Counted from the stretch's first letter, positions 34,365 to 45,182 are shown. The stretch: 64,000 nt of DNA from Globicatella sulfidifaciens DSM 15739 (GCF_900167405.1 NZ_FUWO01000006.1:53298-117297); one strand, 5' to 3'. The notes: a model not told the origin generated them from the sequence alone. Numbers and translations: made by a program.

Positions 34365-35750
34365 ATGAAACAGCGTGGTAAAAGGATTCGCCCATCTGGT
34401 AAAGATTTAGTCTTTCATTTTACGATAGCGTCACTCCTGCCTGTTTTCCTGCTGGTTGTCGGACTGTTTCATGTGAAGACAATCCAGCAGATCAACTGGC
34501 AGGATTTTAACCTATCACAAGCAGATAAGATTGACATTCCCTATTTAATTATCAGTTTCAGTGTCGCAATTCTTATCTGCTTGCTGGTAGCGTTTGTATT
34601 CAAACGGGTTCGCTATGATACGGTTAAACAACTTTACCACCGTCAAAAACTGGCAAAGATGATACTTGAAAACAAGTGGTATGAATCTGAACAGGTCAAA
34701 ACAGAGGGTTTCTTTAAAGATAGTGCTGGTCGTACAAAGGAAAAGATAACCTACTTCCCTAAAATGTATTATCGACTTAAAAATGGCTTGATACAGATAC
34801 GGGTGGAAATCACGCTGGGAAAATATCAAGACCAACTCTTACACTTGGAAAAGAAATTAGAGAGTGGCTTGTACTGTGAGCTGACGGATAAAGAGTTAAA
34901 GGATTCCTATGTGGAATATACTTTGCTCTATGACACCATAGCCAGTCGTATTTCTATTGATGAAGTAGAAGCTAAAGATGGTAAACTTCGCTTAATGAAA
35001 AACGTATGGTGGGAATATGATAAGCTCCCTCATATGTTGATTGCTGGTGGTACAGGTGGCGGTAAAACTTACTTTATACTGACACTGATTGAAGCCTTGC
35101 TTCATACAGATTCAAAACTGTATATTCTTGACCCGAAAAATGCTGATCTTGCGGACTTAGGTTCTGTGATGGCAAATGTCTACTATAGAAAAGAAGACTT
35201 GCTTTCTTGCATTGAAACATTCTATGAAGAAATGATGAAACGTAGTGAGGAAATGAAGCAGATGAAGAACTATAAGACTGGCAAAAATTATGCTTACTTA
35301 GGTCTCCCGGCACACTTCTTAATCTTTGATGAATACGTCGCTTTCATGGAAATGCTGGGAACAAAAGAAAACACCGCAGTTATGAATAAGCTGAAACAGA
35401 TTGTCATGTTAGGTCGTCAAGCTGGCTTCTTTCTAATACTGGCTTGTCAACGTCCAGACGCAAAATATTTAGGCGACGGAATCCGTGATCAGTTTAATTT
35501 CAGAGTGGCTTTAGGTCGTATGTCTGAAATGGGCTATGGCATGATGTTTGGCAGTGACGTACAAAAGGATTTCTTCTTAAAGCGAATCAAAGGTCGTGGC
35601 TATGTTGATGTAGGAACAAGTGTCATATCAGAGTTTTATACTCCCCTTGTACCAAAAGGATATGATTTCTTGGAGGAAATTAAAAAGTTATCCAACAGCA
35701 GACAGTCCACGCAGGCGACGTGCGAAGCGGAAGTCGCAGGTGTGGACTGA
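34365..35750 (+). CDS. orf21: Tn916 Orf21, FtsK/SpoIIIE-type coupling ATPase
   Basis: The protein is 461 residues with two N-terminal membrane helices (about 22-42 and 62-82). An FtsK/HerA ATPase domain follows: Walker A GGTGGGKT near residue 225, Walker B HFLIFDEYVAF and the arginine-rich RPDAKYLGDGIRDQ region. It acts as the type IV coupling protein, bringing relaxase-bound DNA to the membrane channel. The gene runs to the oriT region at its 3' side. It appears intact. Confidence 0.95.
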   Translation: MKQRGKRIRPSGKDLVFHFTIASLLPVFLLVVGLFHVKTIQQINWQDFNLSQADKIDIPYLIISFSVAILICLLVAFVFKRVRYDTVKQLYHRQKLAKMILENKWYESEQVKTEGFFKDSAGRTKEKITYFPKMYYRLKNGLIQIRVEITLGKYQDQLLHLEKKLESGLYCELTDKELKDSYVEYTLLYDTIASRISIDEVEAKDGKLRLMKNVWWEYDKLPHMLIAGGTGGGKTYFILTLIEALLHTDSKLYILDPKNADLADLGSVMANVYYRKEDLLSCIETFYEEMMKRSEEMKQMKNYKTGKNYAYLGLPAHFLIFDEYVAFMEMLGTKENTAVMNKLKQIVMLGRQAGFFLILACQRPDAKYLGDGIRDQFNFRVALGRMSEMGYGMMFGSDVQKDFFLKRIKGRGYVDVGTSVISEFYTPLVPKGYDFLEEIKKLSNSRQSTQATCEAEVAGVD

Positions 35751-35790
35751 TCTTGCTGGCTGGTGTGGCAATAGCCACGCCAGCACTTAA

Positions 35791-35926
35791 CCCCCCGTAT
35801 CTAACAGGGGGGTACAAATCGACAGGAAACAGTCAAAAAAACATTAGAAAATCCTTTGGTTACAAGGGATTTACAAAATTTCAGCGTATGTCAAATGGGC
35901 TTTAAAAGTTGACATACGCCTTTTTG
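35791..35926 (+). other. oriT: Tn916 origin of transfer and terminator
   Basis: Between orf21 and orf20 lie CCCCCC and GGGGGG at 35791-35812, an inverted pair found in Tn916 oriT. A second stem, GCGTATGTCA with TGACATACGC (35884-35919), runs into CTTTTTGATT and can end transcription before orf20. The relaxase Orf20 nicks in this region in Tn916. Confidence 0.75.
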
Positions 35927-35942
35927 ATTGGAGGGATTTTTA

Positions 35943-37133
35943 CTGAATGAACAAACTTGGTTACAGCATTTAAAAGAAAAACGCTTGGCTTATGGACTAT
36001 CTCAAAACCGTTTAGCTGTTGCGACTGGTATTACAAGGCAGTATCTAAGCGATATTGAAACAGGAAAAGTCAAGCCATCAGAGGATTTACAGCAGTCCCT
36101 TTGGGAAGCTCTGGAACGCTTCAATCCCGACGCTCCCCTTGAAATGCTGTTTGATTATGTAAGAATTCGCTTTCCGACAACAGACGTACAGCAGGTGGTC
36201 GAAAACATCTTACAACTGAAACTGTCCTATTTTCTTCATGAGGACTATGGTTTCTATTCTTATTCAGAGCATTATGCTTTAGGCGACATATTCGTCCTTT
36301 GCTCCCATGAACTGGACAAAGGAGTTCTGGTGGAATTGAAAGGTCGTGGGTGCAGACAATTTGAAAGCTATCTTCTGGCACAACAAAGAAGCTGGTATGA
36401 GTTCTTTATGGACGTTTTGGTGGCTGGCGGTGTGATGAAACGCCTTGACCTTGCCATTAACGATAAGACAGGGATTTTAAATATCCCTGTACTCACTGAA
36501 AAGTGCCAACAGGAAGAATGTATCTCCGTCTTCCGCAGTTTTAAAAGCTATCGCAGTGGCGAACTGGTACGCAAAGAGGAAAAGGAATGTATGGGAAACA
36601 CCCTCTATATCGGTTCATTACAAAGTGAAGTTTATTTCTGTATCTATGAAAAGGACTACGAGCAGTACAAGAAAAATGATATTCCCATTGAAGACGCAGA
36701 AGTAAAAAACCGTTTTGAGATTCGATTGAAAAATGAGCGTGCCTATTATGCAGTCCGTGATTTACTCGTCTATGACAATCCAGAGCATACCGCCTTTAAA
36801 ATTATCAATCGGTATATCCGTTTTGTAGATAAAGACGATTCCAAACCTCGTTCTGATTGGAAACTGAATGAAGAATGGGCTTGGTTTATTGGGAACAATC
36901 GTGAACGATTAAAACTAACCACAAAACCAGAGCCTTACTCCTTCCAAAGGACGCTGAACTGGCTATCTCATCAAGTTGCCCCGACCTTAAAGGTTGCGAT
37001 TAAACTTGATGAAATCAACCAGACGCAGGTTGTAAAAGACATTCTCGACCATGCGAAACTGACAGACCGACACAAGCAGATTTTGAAGCAACAGTCAGTA
37101 AAAGAACAGGACGTGATAACAACAAAAAAATAA
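35943..37133 (+). CDS. orf20: Tn916 Orf20 relaxase (MobT/Rep_trans family)
   Basis: The protein is about 396 residues. The N-terminus holds an XRE-type helix-turn-helix (YGLSQNRLAVATGITRQYLS) that helps bind oriT, followed by the replication-initiator (Rep_trans) domain. The nicking domain includes DLAINDKTGIL. It cleaves oriT and pilots the strand. The start is unclear: GGAGGG at 35930 points to a CTG at 35943, and the only canonical alternative start seen is a TTG at 35928, inside that site. The gene is otherwise unbroken. Confidence 0.9.
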   Translation: MNEQTWLQHLKEKRLAYGLSQNRLAVATGITRQYLSDIETGKVKPSEDLQQSLWEALERFNPDAPLEMLFDYVRIRFPTTDVQQVVENILQLKLSYFLHEDYGFYSYSEHYALGDIFVLCSHELDKGVLVELKGRGCRQFESYLLAQQRSWYEFFMDVLVAGGVMKRLDLAINDKTGILNIPVLTEKCQQEECISVFRSFKSYRSGELVRKEEKECMGNTLYIGSLQSEVYFCIYEKDYEQYKKNDIPIEDAEVKNRFEIRLKNERAYYAVRDLLVYDNPEHTAFKIINRYIRFVDKDDSKPRSDWKLNEEWAWFIGNNRERLKLTTKPEPYSFQRTLNWLSHQVAPTLKVAIKLDEINQTQVVKDILDHAKLTDRHKQILKQQSVKEQDVITTKK

Positions 37134-37175
37134 CTCAAATACAAATTCATTGAATATAGAGAGGAGAACATTTTT

Positions 37176-37397
37176 ATGAATTTTGGACAAAACCTTTATA
37201 ACTGGTTTCTATCAAACGCTCAATCACTGGTGCTTTTAGCAATCGTTGTGATTGGCTTGTATCTTGGCTTCAAGCGTGAGTTTAGCAAACTGATTGGCTT
37301 TTTAATTATTGCGATTATTGCGGTTGGCTTAGTCTTCAACGCTGCTGGAGTAAAAGACATTTTACTAGAGCTATTCAATCGCATTATTGGTGCTTAA
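37176..37397 (+). CDS. orf19: Tn916 Orf19, small membrane protein (TcpD-like)
   Basis: The protein is 73 residues with two membrane helices, near residues 15-33 and 38-58, linked by a basic loop (GFKREFSK). It lies in the conserved place between relaxase and ArdA genes. In related Tcp systems the matching protein is part of the transfer complex. The ribosome site is GAGAGGAG. Confidence 0.85.
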   Translation: MNFGQNLYNWFLSNAQSLVLLAIVVIGLYLGFKREFSKLIGFLIIAIIAVGLVFNAAGVKDILLELFNRIIGA

Positions 37398-37513
37398 ATA
37401 AAACCGTTCTTTTGTGGAATATAAGTGGTTTTCTTATGTTCCGCAAAGGAATGGTACACCAAACGAAGTGCGGTAGGGATTTTTGAATCTCTACAAAGAA
37501 AGGACGTGAATAT

Positions 37514-38011
37514 ATGGACGATATGCAAGTCTATATTGCGAATTTAGGCAAATACAATGAGGGCGAATTGGTCGGTGCGTGGTTTACCTTTCCCATTGAC
37601 TTTGAGGAAGTCAAAGAGAAAATCGGCTTGAATGATGAATATGAGGAATACGCCATTCATGACTACGAGTTACCCTTTACGGTTGACGAATACACTTCCA
37701 TTGGCGAACTCAATCGACTATGGGAAATGGTATCGGAATTACCCGAAGAATTACAATCGGAGCTATCTGCTCTGCTCACTCATTTTTCAAGCATTGAAGA
37801 ACTAAGCGAACATCAAGAGGATATTATCATTCATTCCGATTGTGATGATATGTATGACGTGGCACGCTACTACATTGAAGAAACGGGTGCTTTAGGCGAA
37901 GTACCAGCTAGTCTTCAAAACTATATTGATTATCAAGCCTATGGTCGGGATTTAGACCTTTCAGGAACGTTTATCTCAACCAATCATGGGATTTTTGAAA
38001 TCGTCTATTAA
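37514..38011 (+). CDS. ardA: ArdA antirestriction protein (Tn916 Orf18)
   Basis: The protein is 165 residues and very acidic, as required for a mimic of DNA. ArdA blocks type I restriction-modification enzymes by occupying their DNA groove, helping incoming transposon DNA survive. The motif LNDEYEEYAIHDYELPF and the C-terminal FISTNHGIFEIVY are characteristic. It stands in the usual position of orf18. This is notable given the restriction-like genes elsewhere in the window. Confidence 0.95.
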   Translation: MDDMQVYIANLGKYNEGELVGAWFTFPIDFEEVKEKIGLNDEYEEYAIHDYELPFTVDEYTSIGELNRLWEMVSELPEELQSELSALLTHFSSIEELSEHQEDIIIHSDCDDMYDVARYYIEETGALGEVPASLQNYIDYQAYGRDLDLSGTFISTNHGIFEIVY

Positions 38012-38099
38012 ATCTGTCGGTACATTACTACTGGCAGATTTTCTATTTTACGGGGTGGCTCAATCAGCTACCCCTATTTTTTATGAAAGGATTGATTAC

Positions 38100-38492
38100 A
38101 TGAAGAAAATACGAAGCTATACCAGTATCTGGTCTGTGGAAAAGGTACTGTATTCTATCAATGATTTTAGACTTCCGTTTCCCATAACCTTTACGCAAAT
38201 GACATGGTTTGTCGTGTCACTCTTTGCAGTGATGATACTTGGCAACTTGCCCCCTCTTTCCATGATAGAGGGAGCATTTCTCAAATACTTTGGGATTCCT
38301 GTGGCTTTCACATGGTTTATGTCTACAAAAACTTTTGATGGTAAAAAGCCTTATGGATTTTTGAAGTCTGTCATTGCTTATGCACTGCGACCAAAGCTGA
38401 CCTATGCAGGAAAAAAAGTAACGCTTGGCAGAAACCAGCCACAAGAAGCCATTACAGCAGTTAGGAGTGAATTTTATGGCATATCCAATTAA
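38100..38492 (+). CDS. orf17: Tn916 Orf17 (TcpE family membrane protein)
   Basis: The protein is 130 residues from the ATG at 38100, which has GAAAGGATTG before it; the longer frame reaches back into ardA. Two membrane helices lie in the first half (about 32-52 and 60-78). TcpE proteins are part of the conjugation membrane complex. The gene overlaps the start of orf16 by 17 bases. Confidence 0.9.
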   Translation: MKKIRSYTSIWSVEKVLYSINDFRLPFPITFTQMTWFVVSLFAVMILGNLPPLSMIEGAFLKYFGIPVAFTWFMSTKTFDGKKPYGFLKSVIAYALRPKLTYAGKKVTLGRNQPQEAITAVRSEFYGISN

Positions 38493-40922
38493 ATACATTG
38501 AAAACAATCTCGTCTGGAATAAAGACGGGGAATGTTATGCTTACTATGAGCTTGTTCCTTACAATTACTCATTTCTAAGTCCAGAACAGAAAATACAAGT
38601 GCATGATTCTTTCAGACAGCTTATCGCACAAAATCGTGATGGCAAAATTCATGCTTTACAAATCAGTACAGAATCCAGCATACGTTCTGCACAAGAGCGT
38701 TCCAAAAATGAAGTCACTGGCAAGCTCAAAGCGGTTGCCTATGACAAAATCGACCAACAGACAGACGCTTTAATATCCATGATTGGCGAAAATCAAGTGA
38801 ACTACCGTTTCTTTATCGGCTTTAAGTTGCTTCTCAACGATCAGGAGTTTTCTATGAAAAGTCTTACCGTTGAAGCAAAAAATGCTTTGTCTGATTTTGT
38901 CTATGATGTGAACCATAAGCTGATGGGCGATTTTGTTAGTATGAGTAATGATGAAATCCTGCGTTTTCAGAAGATGGAAAAGCTCTTAGAAAATAAAATC
39001 TCTCGTCGTTTCAAAATCCGCAGGTTAGATAAGGACGACTTCGGCTATCTGATTGAACACCTTTACGGACAGACAGGCACTGCCTATGAAGAGTATGAGT
39101 ACCATCTATCAAAGAAAAAGCTGGATAATGAAACGCTGATTAAATACTATGACTTGATTAAGCCTACTCGCTGTTTGGTGGAAGAAAAACAGCGATATTT
39201 GAAAATCCAGCAGGAAGATGAAACCGTCTATGTAGCTTACTTTACCATTAACAGCATTGTCGGAGAACTGGACTTCCCGTCCTCTGAAATCTTCTACTAC
39301 CAGCAACAGCAATTTACATTCCCGATTGATACGTCAATGAATGTGGAAATTGTAGCGAATCGTAAAGCCCTATCTACTGTCCGCAATAAAAAGAAAGAAC
39401 TGAAAGACTTGGATAACCACGCTTGGCAAAGTGATAATGAAACCAGCTCCAATGTGGCGGAAGCTCTGGAAAGTGTGAATGAGCTGGAAACCAATTTAGA
39501 CCAAAGCAAGGAATCTATGTACAAGCTGTCTTATGTGGTAAGGGTATCAGCAAATGATCTTGACGAACTCAAACGTCGTTGTAATGAAGTGAAAGATTTT
39601 TATGACGATTTAAGCGTAAAACTGGTACGACCATTTGGGGATATGCTCGGCTTACATGAAGAATTTTTACCTGCCAGCAAGCGTTATATGAATGATTATA
39701 TTCAATACGTGACCTCTGATTTCCTCGCTGGTTTAGGTTTTGGTGCTACTCAAATGCTGGGGGAAAATGAGGGGATTTATGTTGGCTACAGCTTAGATAC
39801 TGGACGCAATGTCTATCTGAAACCTGCTCTTGCCAGTCAAGGGGTTAAGGGTTCAGTAACCAATGCGTTAGCGTCGGCTTTTGTTGGTTCGCTGGGTGGT
39901 GGTAAATCCTTTGCGAATAACCTTATCGTCTATTATGCGGTGCTTTATGGGGCACAAGCAGTGATTGTAGACCCAAAAGCAGAACGTGGCAGATGGAAAG
40001 AAACCTTGCCAGAGATTTCCCATGAAATCAATATCGTCACTCTGACTTCTGATGAGAAAAACAAAGGCTTACTTGACCCTTAGTGATTATGAAAAATCCC
40101 AAAGATTCTGAATCACTGGCTATTGATATTCTGACATTTCTTACGGGGATTTCCTCTTGTGATGGGGAACGCTTCCCAATCCTTAGAAAAGCCATTCGTG
40201 CAGTAACCAATAGTGAAGTACGAGGGTTGATGAAAGTGATTGAGGAATTACGGGTTGAGAATACGCCACTAAGCACCAGTATAGCCGACCATATCGAAAG
40301 TTTTACAGACTATGACTTTGCACATTTATTATTCAGTAATGGTTATGTGGAGCAGTCTATCAGCTTAGAAAAACAACTGAACATTATACAGGTTGCGGAC
40401 TTGGTACTTCCCGACAAGGAAACTTCCTTTGAGGAATATACCACTATGGAGCTTTTATCCGTTGCTATGCTGATTGTCATTAGTACCTTTGCTTTAGACT
40501 TTATCCATACAGACCGAAGCATTTTCAAGATTGTAGATTTAGACGAAGCATGGAGCTTTTTACAGGTAGCACAAGGAAAAACACTATCTATGAAGCTGGT
40601 TCGGGCTGGTCGTGCTATGAACGCTGGGGTATATTTCGTGACCCAAAATACAGACGACCTCTTAGATGAAAAACTGAAAAATAACCTCGGCTTAAAATTT
40701 GCATTTCGTTCCACTGACCTTAACGAGATTAAAAAGACCTTAGCCTTTTTTGGTGTAGACCCAGAGGACGAAAACAATCAGAAGCGATTGCGTGATTTGG
40801 AAAACGGGCAATGCCTTATCAGTGATTTATATGGTCGTGTCGGTGTGATACAGTTCCACCCTGTATTTGAAGAACTGCTCCATGCCTTTGATACCAGACC
40901 ACCTGTGCGAAAAGAGGTGTAA
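38476..40922 (+). pseudogene. orf16: Tn916 Orf16, VirB4-type ATPase, split by frameshift
   Basis: The intact protein has about 815 residues. The first frame runs from ATG 38476 to TAG 40081 and includes Walker A GSLGGGKSF. The second resumes in a different frame at about 40083 (VIMKNPKDSESLAID) and includes Walker B VDLDEAWSF. In other Tn916 copies the join reads LLDPFVIMKN, so one base is missing here. Splitting between Walker A and B should abolish the ATPase that powers the secretion channel. A sequencing error is the alternative. Confidence 0.9.
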
Positions 40923-40924
40923 AT

Positions 40925-43102
40925 GTGAAACCATCAATAGTAAACAGAATAAAATCAAACTGGACGCTGAAACGTCTAGGTAAAGTGGCAATGACAGTGG
41001 CTTTCACACTTGTGATTGCCATTTTTCTTTTAGCCATGCTGGGAACGGTGGTTCAAGCTGCGGGCTTGGTAGATGATACGGTCAATGTGGCAAATGAATA
41101 CAGCCGATACCCACTTGAAAACTATCAACTGGATTTTTATGTGGATAATAGCTGGGGCTGGCTTCCGTGGAACTGGTCGGACGGGATTGGAAAACAGGTC
41201 ATGTATGGACTATATGCCATTACCAATTTTATTTGGACAATCAGTTTGTATGTTTCCAATGCGACAGGTTACTTAGTACAGGAAGCCTATTCCTTAGACT
41301 TCATTTCCGCTACAGCAGATTCCATTGGTAAGAATATGCAGACCTTAGCTGGTGTGAGTGCAAACGGATTTTCAACAGAGGGTTTCTATGTTGGATTCCT
41401 CTTACTCTTGATTTTGGTTCTTGGGGTTTATGTTGCCTATACGGGACTGATAAAGAGAGAAACCACAAAGGCAATTCATGCCATTATGAATTTTGTGCTG
41501 GTGTTTATCCTATCGGCTTCCTTTATTGCCTACGCTCCCGACTACATTAAAAAAATCAATGACTTTTCATCAGACATCAGTAATGCCAGTTTATCACTTG
41601 GCACGAAGATTGTCATGCCCCATTCCGATAGTCAAGGCAAGGACAGCGTGGACTTAATCAGAGATAGCCTGTTTTCCATACAGGTTCAGCAACCGTGGCT
41701 ACTGCTTCAATACAACAGTTCAGACATTGAAAGTATCGGTATTGACCGTGTGGAAAGCCTGCTCTCCACCAGCCCAGATTCCAACAATGGCGAAGACAGA
41801 GAAAAAATTGTTGCGGAAGAAATTGAAGACAGAAGCAATACCAATCTAACCATTACAAAGACCATTAACCGTTTAGGTACAGTCTTCTTCCTATTTGTCT
41901 TCAATATTGGGATTTCCATATTTGTATTCCTATTAACAGGAATCATGATTTTCTCGCAGGTACTTTTTATCATCTATGCTATGTTTCTGCCTGTGAGCTT
42001 TATTTTAAGCATGATTCCATCATTTGATGGTATGTCAAAACGAGCCATAACAAAGCTCTTTAATACCATTTTGACACGAGCTGGAATCACATTGATTATT
42101 ACGACAGCATTTAGTATTTCAACCATGCTCTATACCTTATCGGCTGGTTATCCGTTCTTTTTGATTGCTTTTCTACAGATTGTGACCTTTGCAGGAATCT
42201 ACTTCAAGCTGGGCGATTTAATGAGTATGTTTTCTCTACAGAGTAACGATTCTCAAAGTGTGGGAAGTCGTGTGATGAGAAAACCTCGTATGCTTATGCA
42301 CGCTCACATGCACCGTCTACAGCGGAAACTTGGACGTTCCATGACTACTCTAGGGGCTGGGTCTGCCATTGTTACAGGTAAAAAAGGACAGTCGGGTTCG
42401 GGGAGTTCTGCAAGGACACAAGCAGATCACTCCCGACCAGACGGAAAGGAAAAATCAACACTTGGAAAACGTATCGGTCAAACCATCGGTACAGTAGCTG
42501 ATACCAAAGACAGAATGGTAGACACTGCTAGTGGTTTGAAAGAACAGGTTAAAGATTTGCCGACCAATGCAAGATATGCAGTATATCAAGGAAAATCCAA
42601 AGTAAAAGAGAATGTCCGTGATTTAACCAGTAGTATTTCTCAAACCAAAGCGGACAGAGCCAGTGGACGCAAGGAACAGCAGGAACAAAGGCGAAAAACC
42701 ATTGCGAAGCGTCGCTCTGAAATGGAACAGGTCAAACAGAAAAAACAGCCTGCTTCTTCTGTTCATGAAAGACCGACTACAAGACAAGAACAATATCATG
42801 ATGAACAGACCTCAAAACAGTCTAATATTCAGACTTCATATAAGGAATCTCAACAAGCCAAACAAGAGCGTCCAGCAGTTAAGTCCGATTTTTCAAGTCC
42901 AAAAGTGGAACGCCAAGGCAATACCGTTCAAGAAAAAACCGTTCAAAAGCCAGCAACTTCAACCACTACAGCAGATAGAACTTCACAACGTCCAATCACA
43001 AAAGAACGTCCGTCTACTGTTCAAAGAGTACCACTACAAAATACAAGAAGTAGACCACCAATCAAAACCGCCACCATTAAGAAAGTCGGTAAGAAACCAT
43101 GA
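40925..43102 (+). CDS. orf15: Tn916 Orf15, conjugation membrane protein (VirB6/TcpH-like)
   Basis: The protein is 725 residues from GTG 40925, behind GAGGTG. It has about eight membrane helices in the first 440 residues and then a long basic, Gln- and Ser-rich cytoplasmic tail (around residues 480-725) of low complexity. It would form the inner part of the transfer channel. Orf15 in other Tn916 copies is near 750 residues, the difference lying in the repetitive tail. The stop overlaps the start of orf14. Confidence 0.92.
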   Translation: MKPSIVNRIKSNWTLKRLGKVAMTVAFTLVIAIFLLAMLGTVVQAAGLVDDTVNVANEYSRYPLENYQLDFYVDNSWGWLPWNWSDGIGKQVMYGLYAITNFIWTISLYVSNATGYLVQEAYSLDFISATADSIGKNMQTLAGVSANGFSTEGFYVGFLLLLILVLGVYVAYTGLIKRETTKAIHAIMNFVLVFILSASFIAYAPDYIKKINDFSSDISNASLSLGTKIVMPHSDSQGKDSVDLIRDSLFSIQVQQPWLLLQYNSSDIESIGIDRVESLLSTSPDSNNGEDREKIVAEEIEDRSNTNLTITKTINRLGTVFFLFVFNIGISIFVFLLTGIMIFSQVLFIIYAMFLPVSFILSMIPSFDGMSKRAITKLFNTILTRAGITLIITTAFSISTMLYTLSAGYPFFLIAFLQIVTFAGIYFKLGDLMSMFSLQSNDSQSVGSRVMRKPRMLMHAHMHRLQRKLGRSMTTLGAGSAIVTGKKGQSGSGSSARTQADHSRPDGKEKSTLGKRIGQTIGTVADTKDRMVDTASGLKEQVKDLPTNARYAVYQGKSKVKENVRDLTSSISQTKADRASGRKEQQEQRRKTIAKRRSEMEQVKQKKQPASSVHERPTTRQEQYHDEQTSKQSNIQTSYKESQQAKQERPAVKSDFSSPKVERQGNTVQEKTVQKPATSTTTADRTSQRPITKERPSTVQRVPLQNTRSRPPIKTATIKKVGKKP

Positions 43103-44100
43103 AGTTGAAAACTTTAGTGATTGGTGGTTCTGGATTATTCTTGATGGTCTTCTCACTGCTTCTGTTTGTTGCCATTTTATTTTCAGATGAACAGGACAGC
43201 GGAATTTCCAATATTCATTATGGAGGTGTGAATGTTTCCGCAGAAGTGCTGGCTCATAAGCCTATGGTAGAAAAATATGCCAAAGAATATGGCGTTGAAG
43301 AATATGTCAACATACTTCTTGCGATTATACAGGTGGAATCGGGCGGTACTGCGGAAGATGTTATGCAGTCCTCGGAATCCCTCGGTCTTCCACCTAATTC
43401 ATTGAGTACAGAAGAATCCATTAAGCAAGGTGTGAAGTATTTCAGTGAATTATTAGCCAGTAGCGAAAGGCTCAGTGTAGATTTAGAATCGGTTATCCAG
43501 TCCTACAATTATGGTGGTGGTTTCTTAGGGTATGTGGCTAATCGTGGAAATAAATATACCTTTGAACTGGCTCAAAGTTTCTCAAAAGAGTATTCAGGTG
43601 GCGAAAAAGTGTCTTACCCCAATCCCATAGCCATACCTATCAATGGGGGCTGGCGATACAACTATGGCAATATGTTTTATGTGCAACTGGTAACGCAGTA
43701 TCTTGTCACAACAGAGTTTGATGATGATACGGTACAAGCCATCATGGACGAAGCACTGAAATATGAGGGCTGGCGATACGTTTACGGTGGAGCTTCCCCG
43801 ACTACTTCTTTTGATTGTAGCGGACTGACACAATGGACGTATGGAAAAGCTGGAATTAACTTACCACGAACCGCACAACAGCAATATGATGTGACCCAGC
43901 ATATCCCACTATCGGAAGCACAAGCTGGCGATTTGGTTTTCTTTCATTCTACCTATAACGCTGGCTCTTATATTACTCATGTTGGGATATACCTTGGCAA
44001 TAACCGTATGTTTCATGCAGGCGACCCAATCGGTTATGCCGACTTAACAAGCCCCTACTGGCAACAGCATTTAGTGGGAGCAGGACGAATCAAACAATGA
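43099..44100 (+). CDS. orf14: Tn916 Orf14, bifunctional cell-wall hydrolase
   Basis: The protein is 333 residues with an N-terminal membrane anchor. A lysozyme-like transglycosylase domain (about residues 60-180, with ALLAIIQVESGG-like ILLAIIQVESGG) is followed by an NlpC/P60 peptidase domain (about 205-333). The catalytic Cys is in FDCSGLTQW and the His in THVGIYLG. It opens the peptidoglycan for the conjugation apparatus. It starts 4 bases inside orf15. Confidence 0.94.
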   Translation: MKLKTLVIGGSGLFLMVFSLLLFVAILFSDEQDSGISNIHYGGVNVSAEVLAHKPMVEKYAKEYGVEEYVNILLAIIQVESGGTAEDVMQSSESLGLPPNSLSTEESIKQGVKYFSELLASSERLSVDLESVIQSYNYGGGFLGYVANRGNKYTFELAQSFSKEYSGGEKVSYPNPIAIPINGGWRYNYGNMFYVQLVTQYLVTTEFDDDTVQAIMDEALKYEGWRYVYGGASPTTSFDCSGLTQWTYGKAGINLPRTAQQQYDVTQHIPLSEAQAGDLVFFHSTYNAGSYITHVGIYLGNNRMFHAGDPIGYADLTSPYWQQHLVGAGRIKQ

Positions 44101-45029
44101 GAAAGGAAGATTTAATGATGAAATTTAGAAAAAATCAGAATAAAGAAAAACAGATACCAAAGGAAAAGAAACCTCGTGTCTATAAGGTCAATCCTCATAA
44201 AAAGGTTGTGATTGCCTTGTGGGTACTTTTAGGGCTTAGTTTCAGCTTTGCGATATTCAAGCACTTTACAGCTATAGATACTCATACTATTCACGAAACA
44301 ACTATCATAGAAAAGGAATACGTTGATACTCATCATGTAGAAAATTTTGTAGAGAACTTTGCGAAAGTCTACTATTCATGGGAGCAATCCGATAAGTCCA
44401 TTGATAATCGAATGGAAAGTCTAAAAGGCTATCTGACAGATGAACTTCAAGCTCTCAATGTTGATACAGTACGCAAAGATATTCCTGTATCGTCTTCTGT
44501 AAGAGGATTTCAGATATGGACGGTAGAGCCAACTGGCGACAATGAGTTTAATGTAACCTACAGTGTAGACCAGCTCATTACAGAGGGAGAAAATACAAAG
44601 ACCGTCCACTCTGCTTATATAGTGAGTGTCTATGTAGATGGTTCTGGAAATATGGTACTGGTTAAGAATCCGACCATTACCAACATACCTAAGAAATCAA
44701 GTTATAAACCAAAAGCCATTGAAAGTGAGGGGACGGTTGATTCCATTACAACCAATGAAATCAATGAGTTTTTAACGACGTTCTTCAAGCTCTATCCTAC
44801 AGCGACAGCCAGTGAACTTTCCTACTATGTGAATGACGGGATATTAAAACCAATCGGAAAAGAGTACATCTTTCAAGAACTGGTAAATCCTATTCACAAT
44901 CGTAAGGATAATCAAGTCACGGTATCGCTGACAGTGGAGTATATCGACCAGCAGACCAAAGCAACGCAGGTATCTCAATTTGATTTGGTACTTGAAAAGA
45001 ACGGGAGTAATTGGAAGATTATAGAATAA
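44097..45029 (+). CDS. orf13: Tn916 Orf13 (TcpC family)
   Basis: The protein is about 304-310 residues. After a basic start there is one membrane helix (VIALWVLLGLSFSFAIFKHF) and two extracellular NTF2-like domains, as in TcpC of pCW3. TcpC is a core, VirB8-like component of the transfer complex. Several ATGs precede the Lys-rich start; those at 44115 and 44118 have GAAAGGAAG. It is the last transfer gene before the tet(M) regulatory region. Confidence 0.92.
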   Translation: MRKEDLMMKFRKNQNKEKQIPKEKKPRVYKVNPHKKVVIALWVLLGLSFSFAIFKHFTAIDTHTIHETTIIEKEYVDTHHVENFVENFAKVYYSWEQSDKSIDNRMESLKGYLTDELQALNVDTVRKDIPVSSSVRGFQIWTVEPTGDNEFNVTYSVDQLITEGENTKTVHSAYIVSVYVDGSGNMVLVKNPTITNIPKKSSYKPKAIESEGTVDSITTNEINEFLTTFFKLYPTATASELSYYVNDGILKPIGKEYIFQELVNPIHNRKDNQVTVSLTVEYIDQQTKATQVSQFDLVLEKNGSNWKIIE

Positions 45030-45158
45030 CAAATATTGGTACATTATTACAGCTATTTTGTAATCACGTACTCTCTTTGATAAAAAATTGGAGATTCCTT
45101 TACAAATATGCTCTTACGTGCTATTATTTAAGTATCTATTTAAAAGGAGTTAATAAAT

Positions 45159-45182
45159 ATGCGGCAAGGTATTCTTAAATAA
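45159..45182 (+). CDS. Seven-codon leader in the tet(M) upstream region
   Basis: AAAGGAG precedes an ATG that gives MRQGILK and a stop. The frame overlaps the left arm of the long stem at 45165. Its translation could influence folding, but this is inferred. Confidence 0.35.
   Translation: MRQGILK

Noticed and set aside
43594..43833. Minus-strand frames throughout the Tn916 transfer genes
   Set aside because: They are shadows of strongly coding plus-strand genes and have no ribosome sites.
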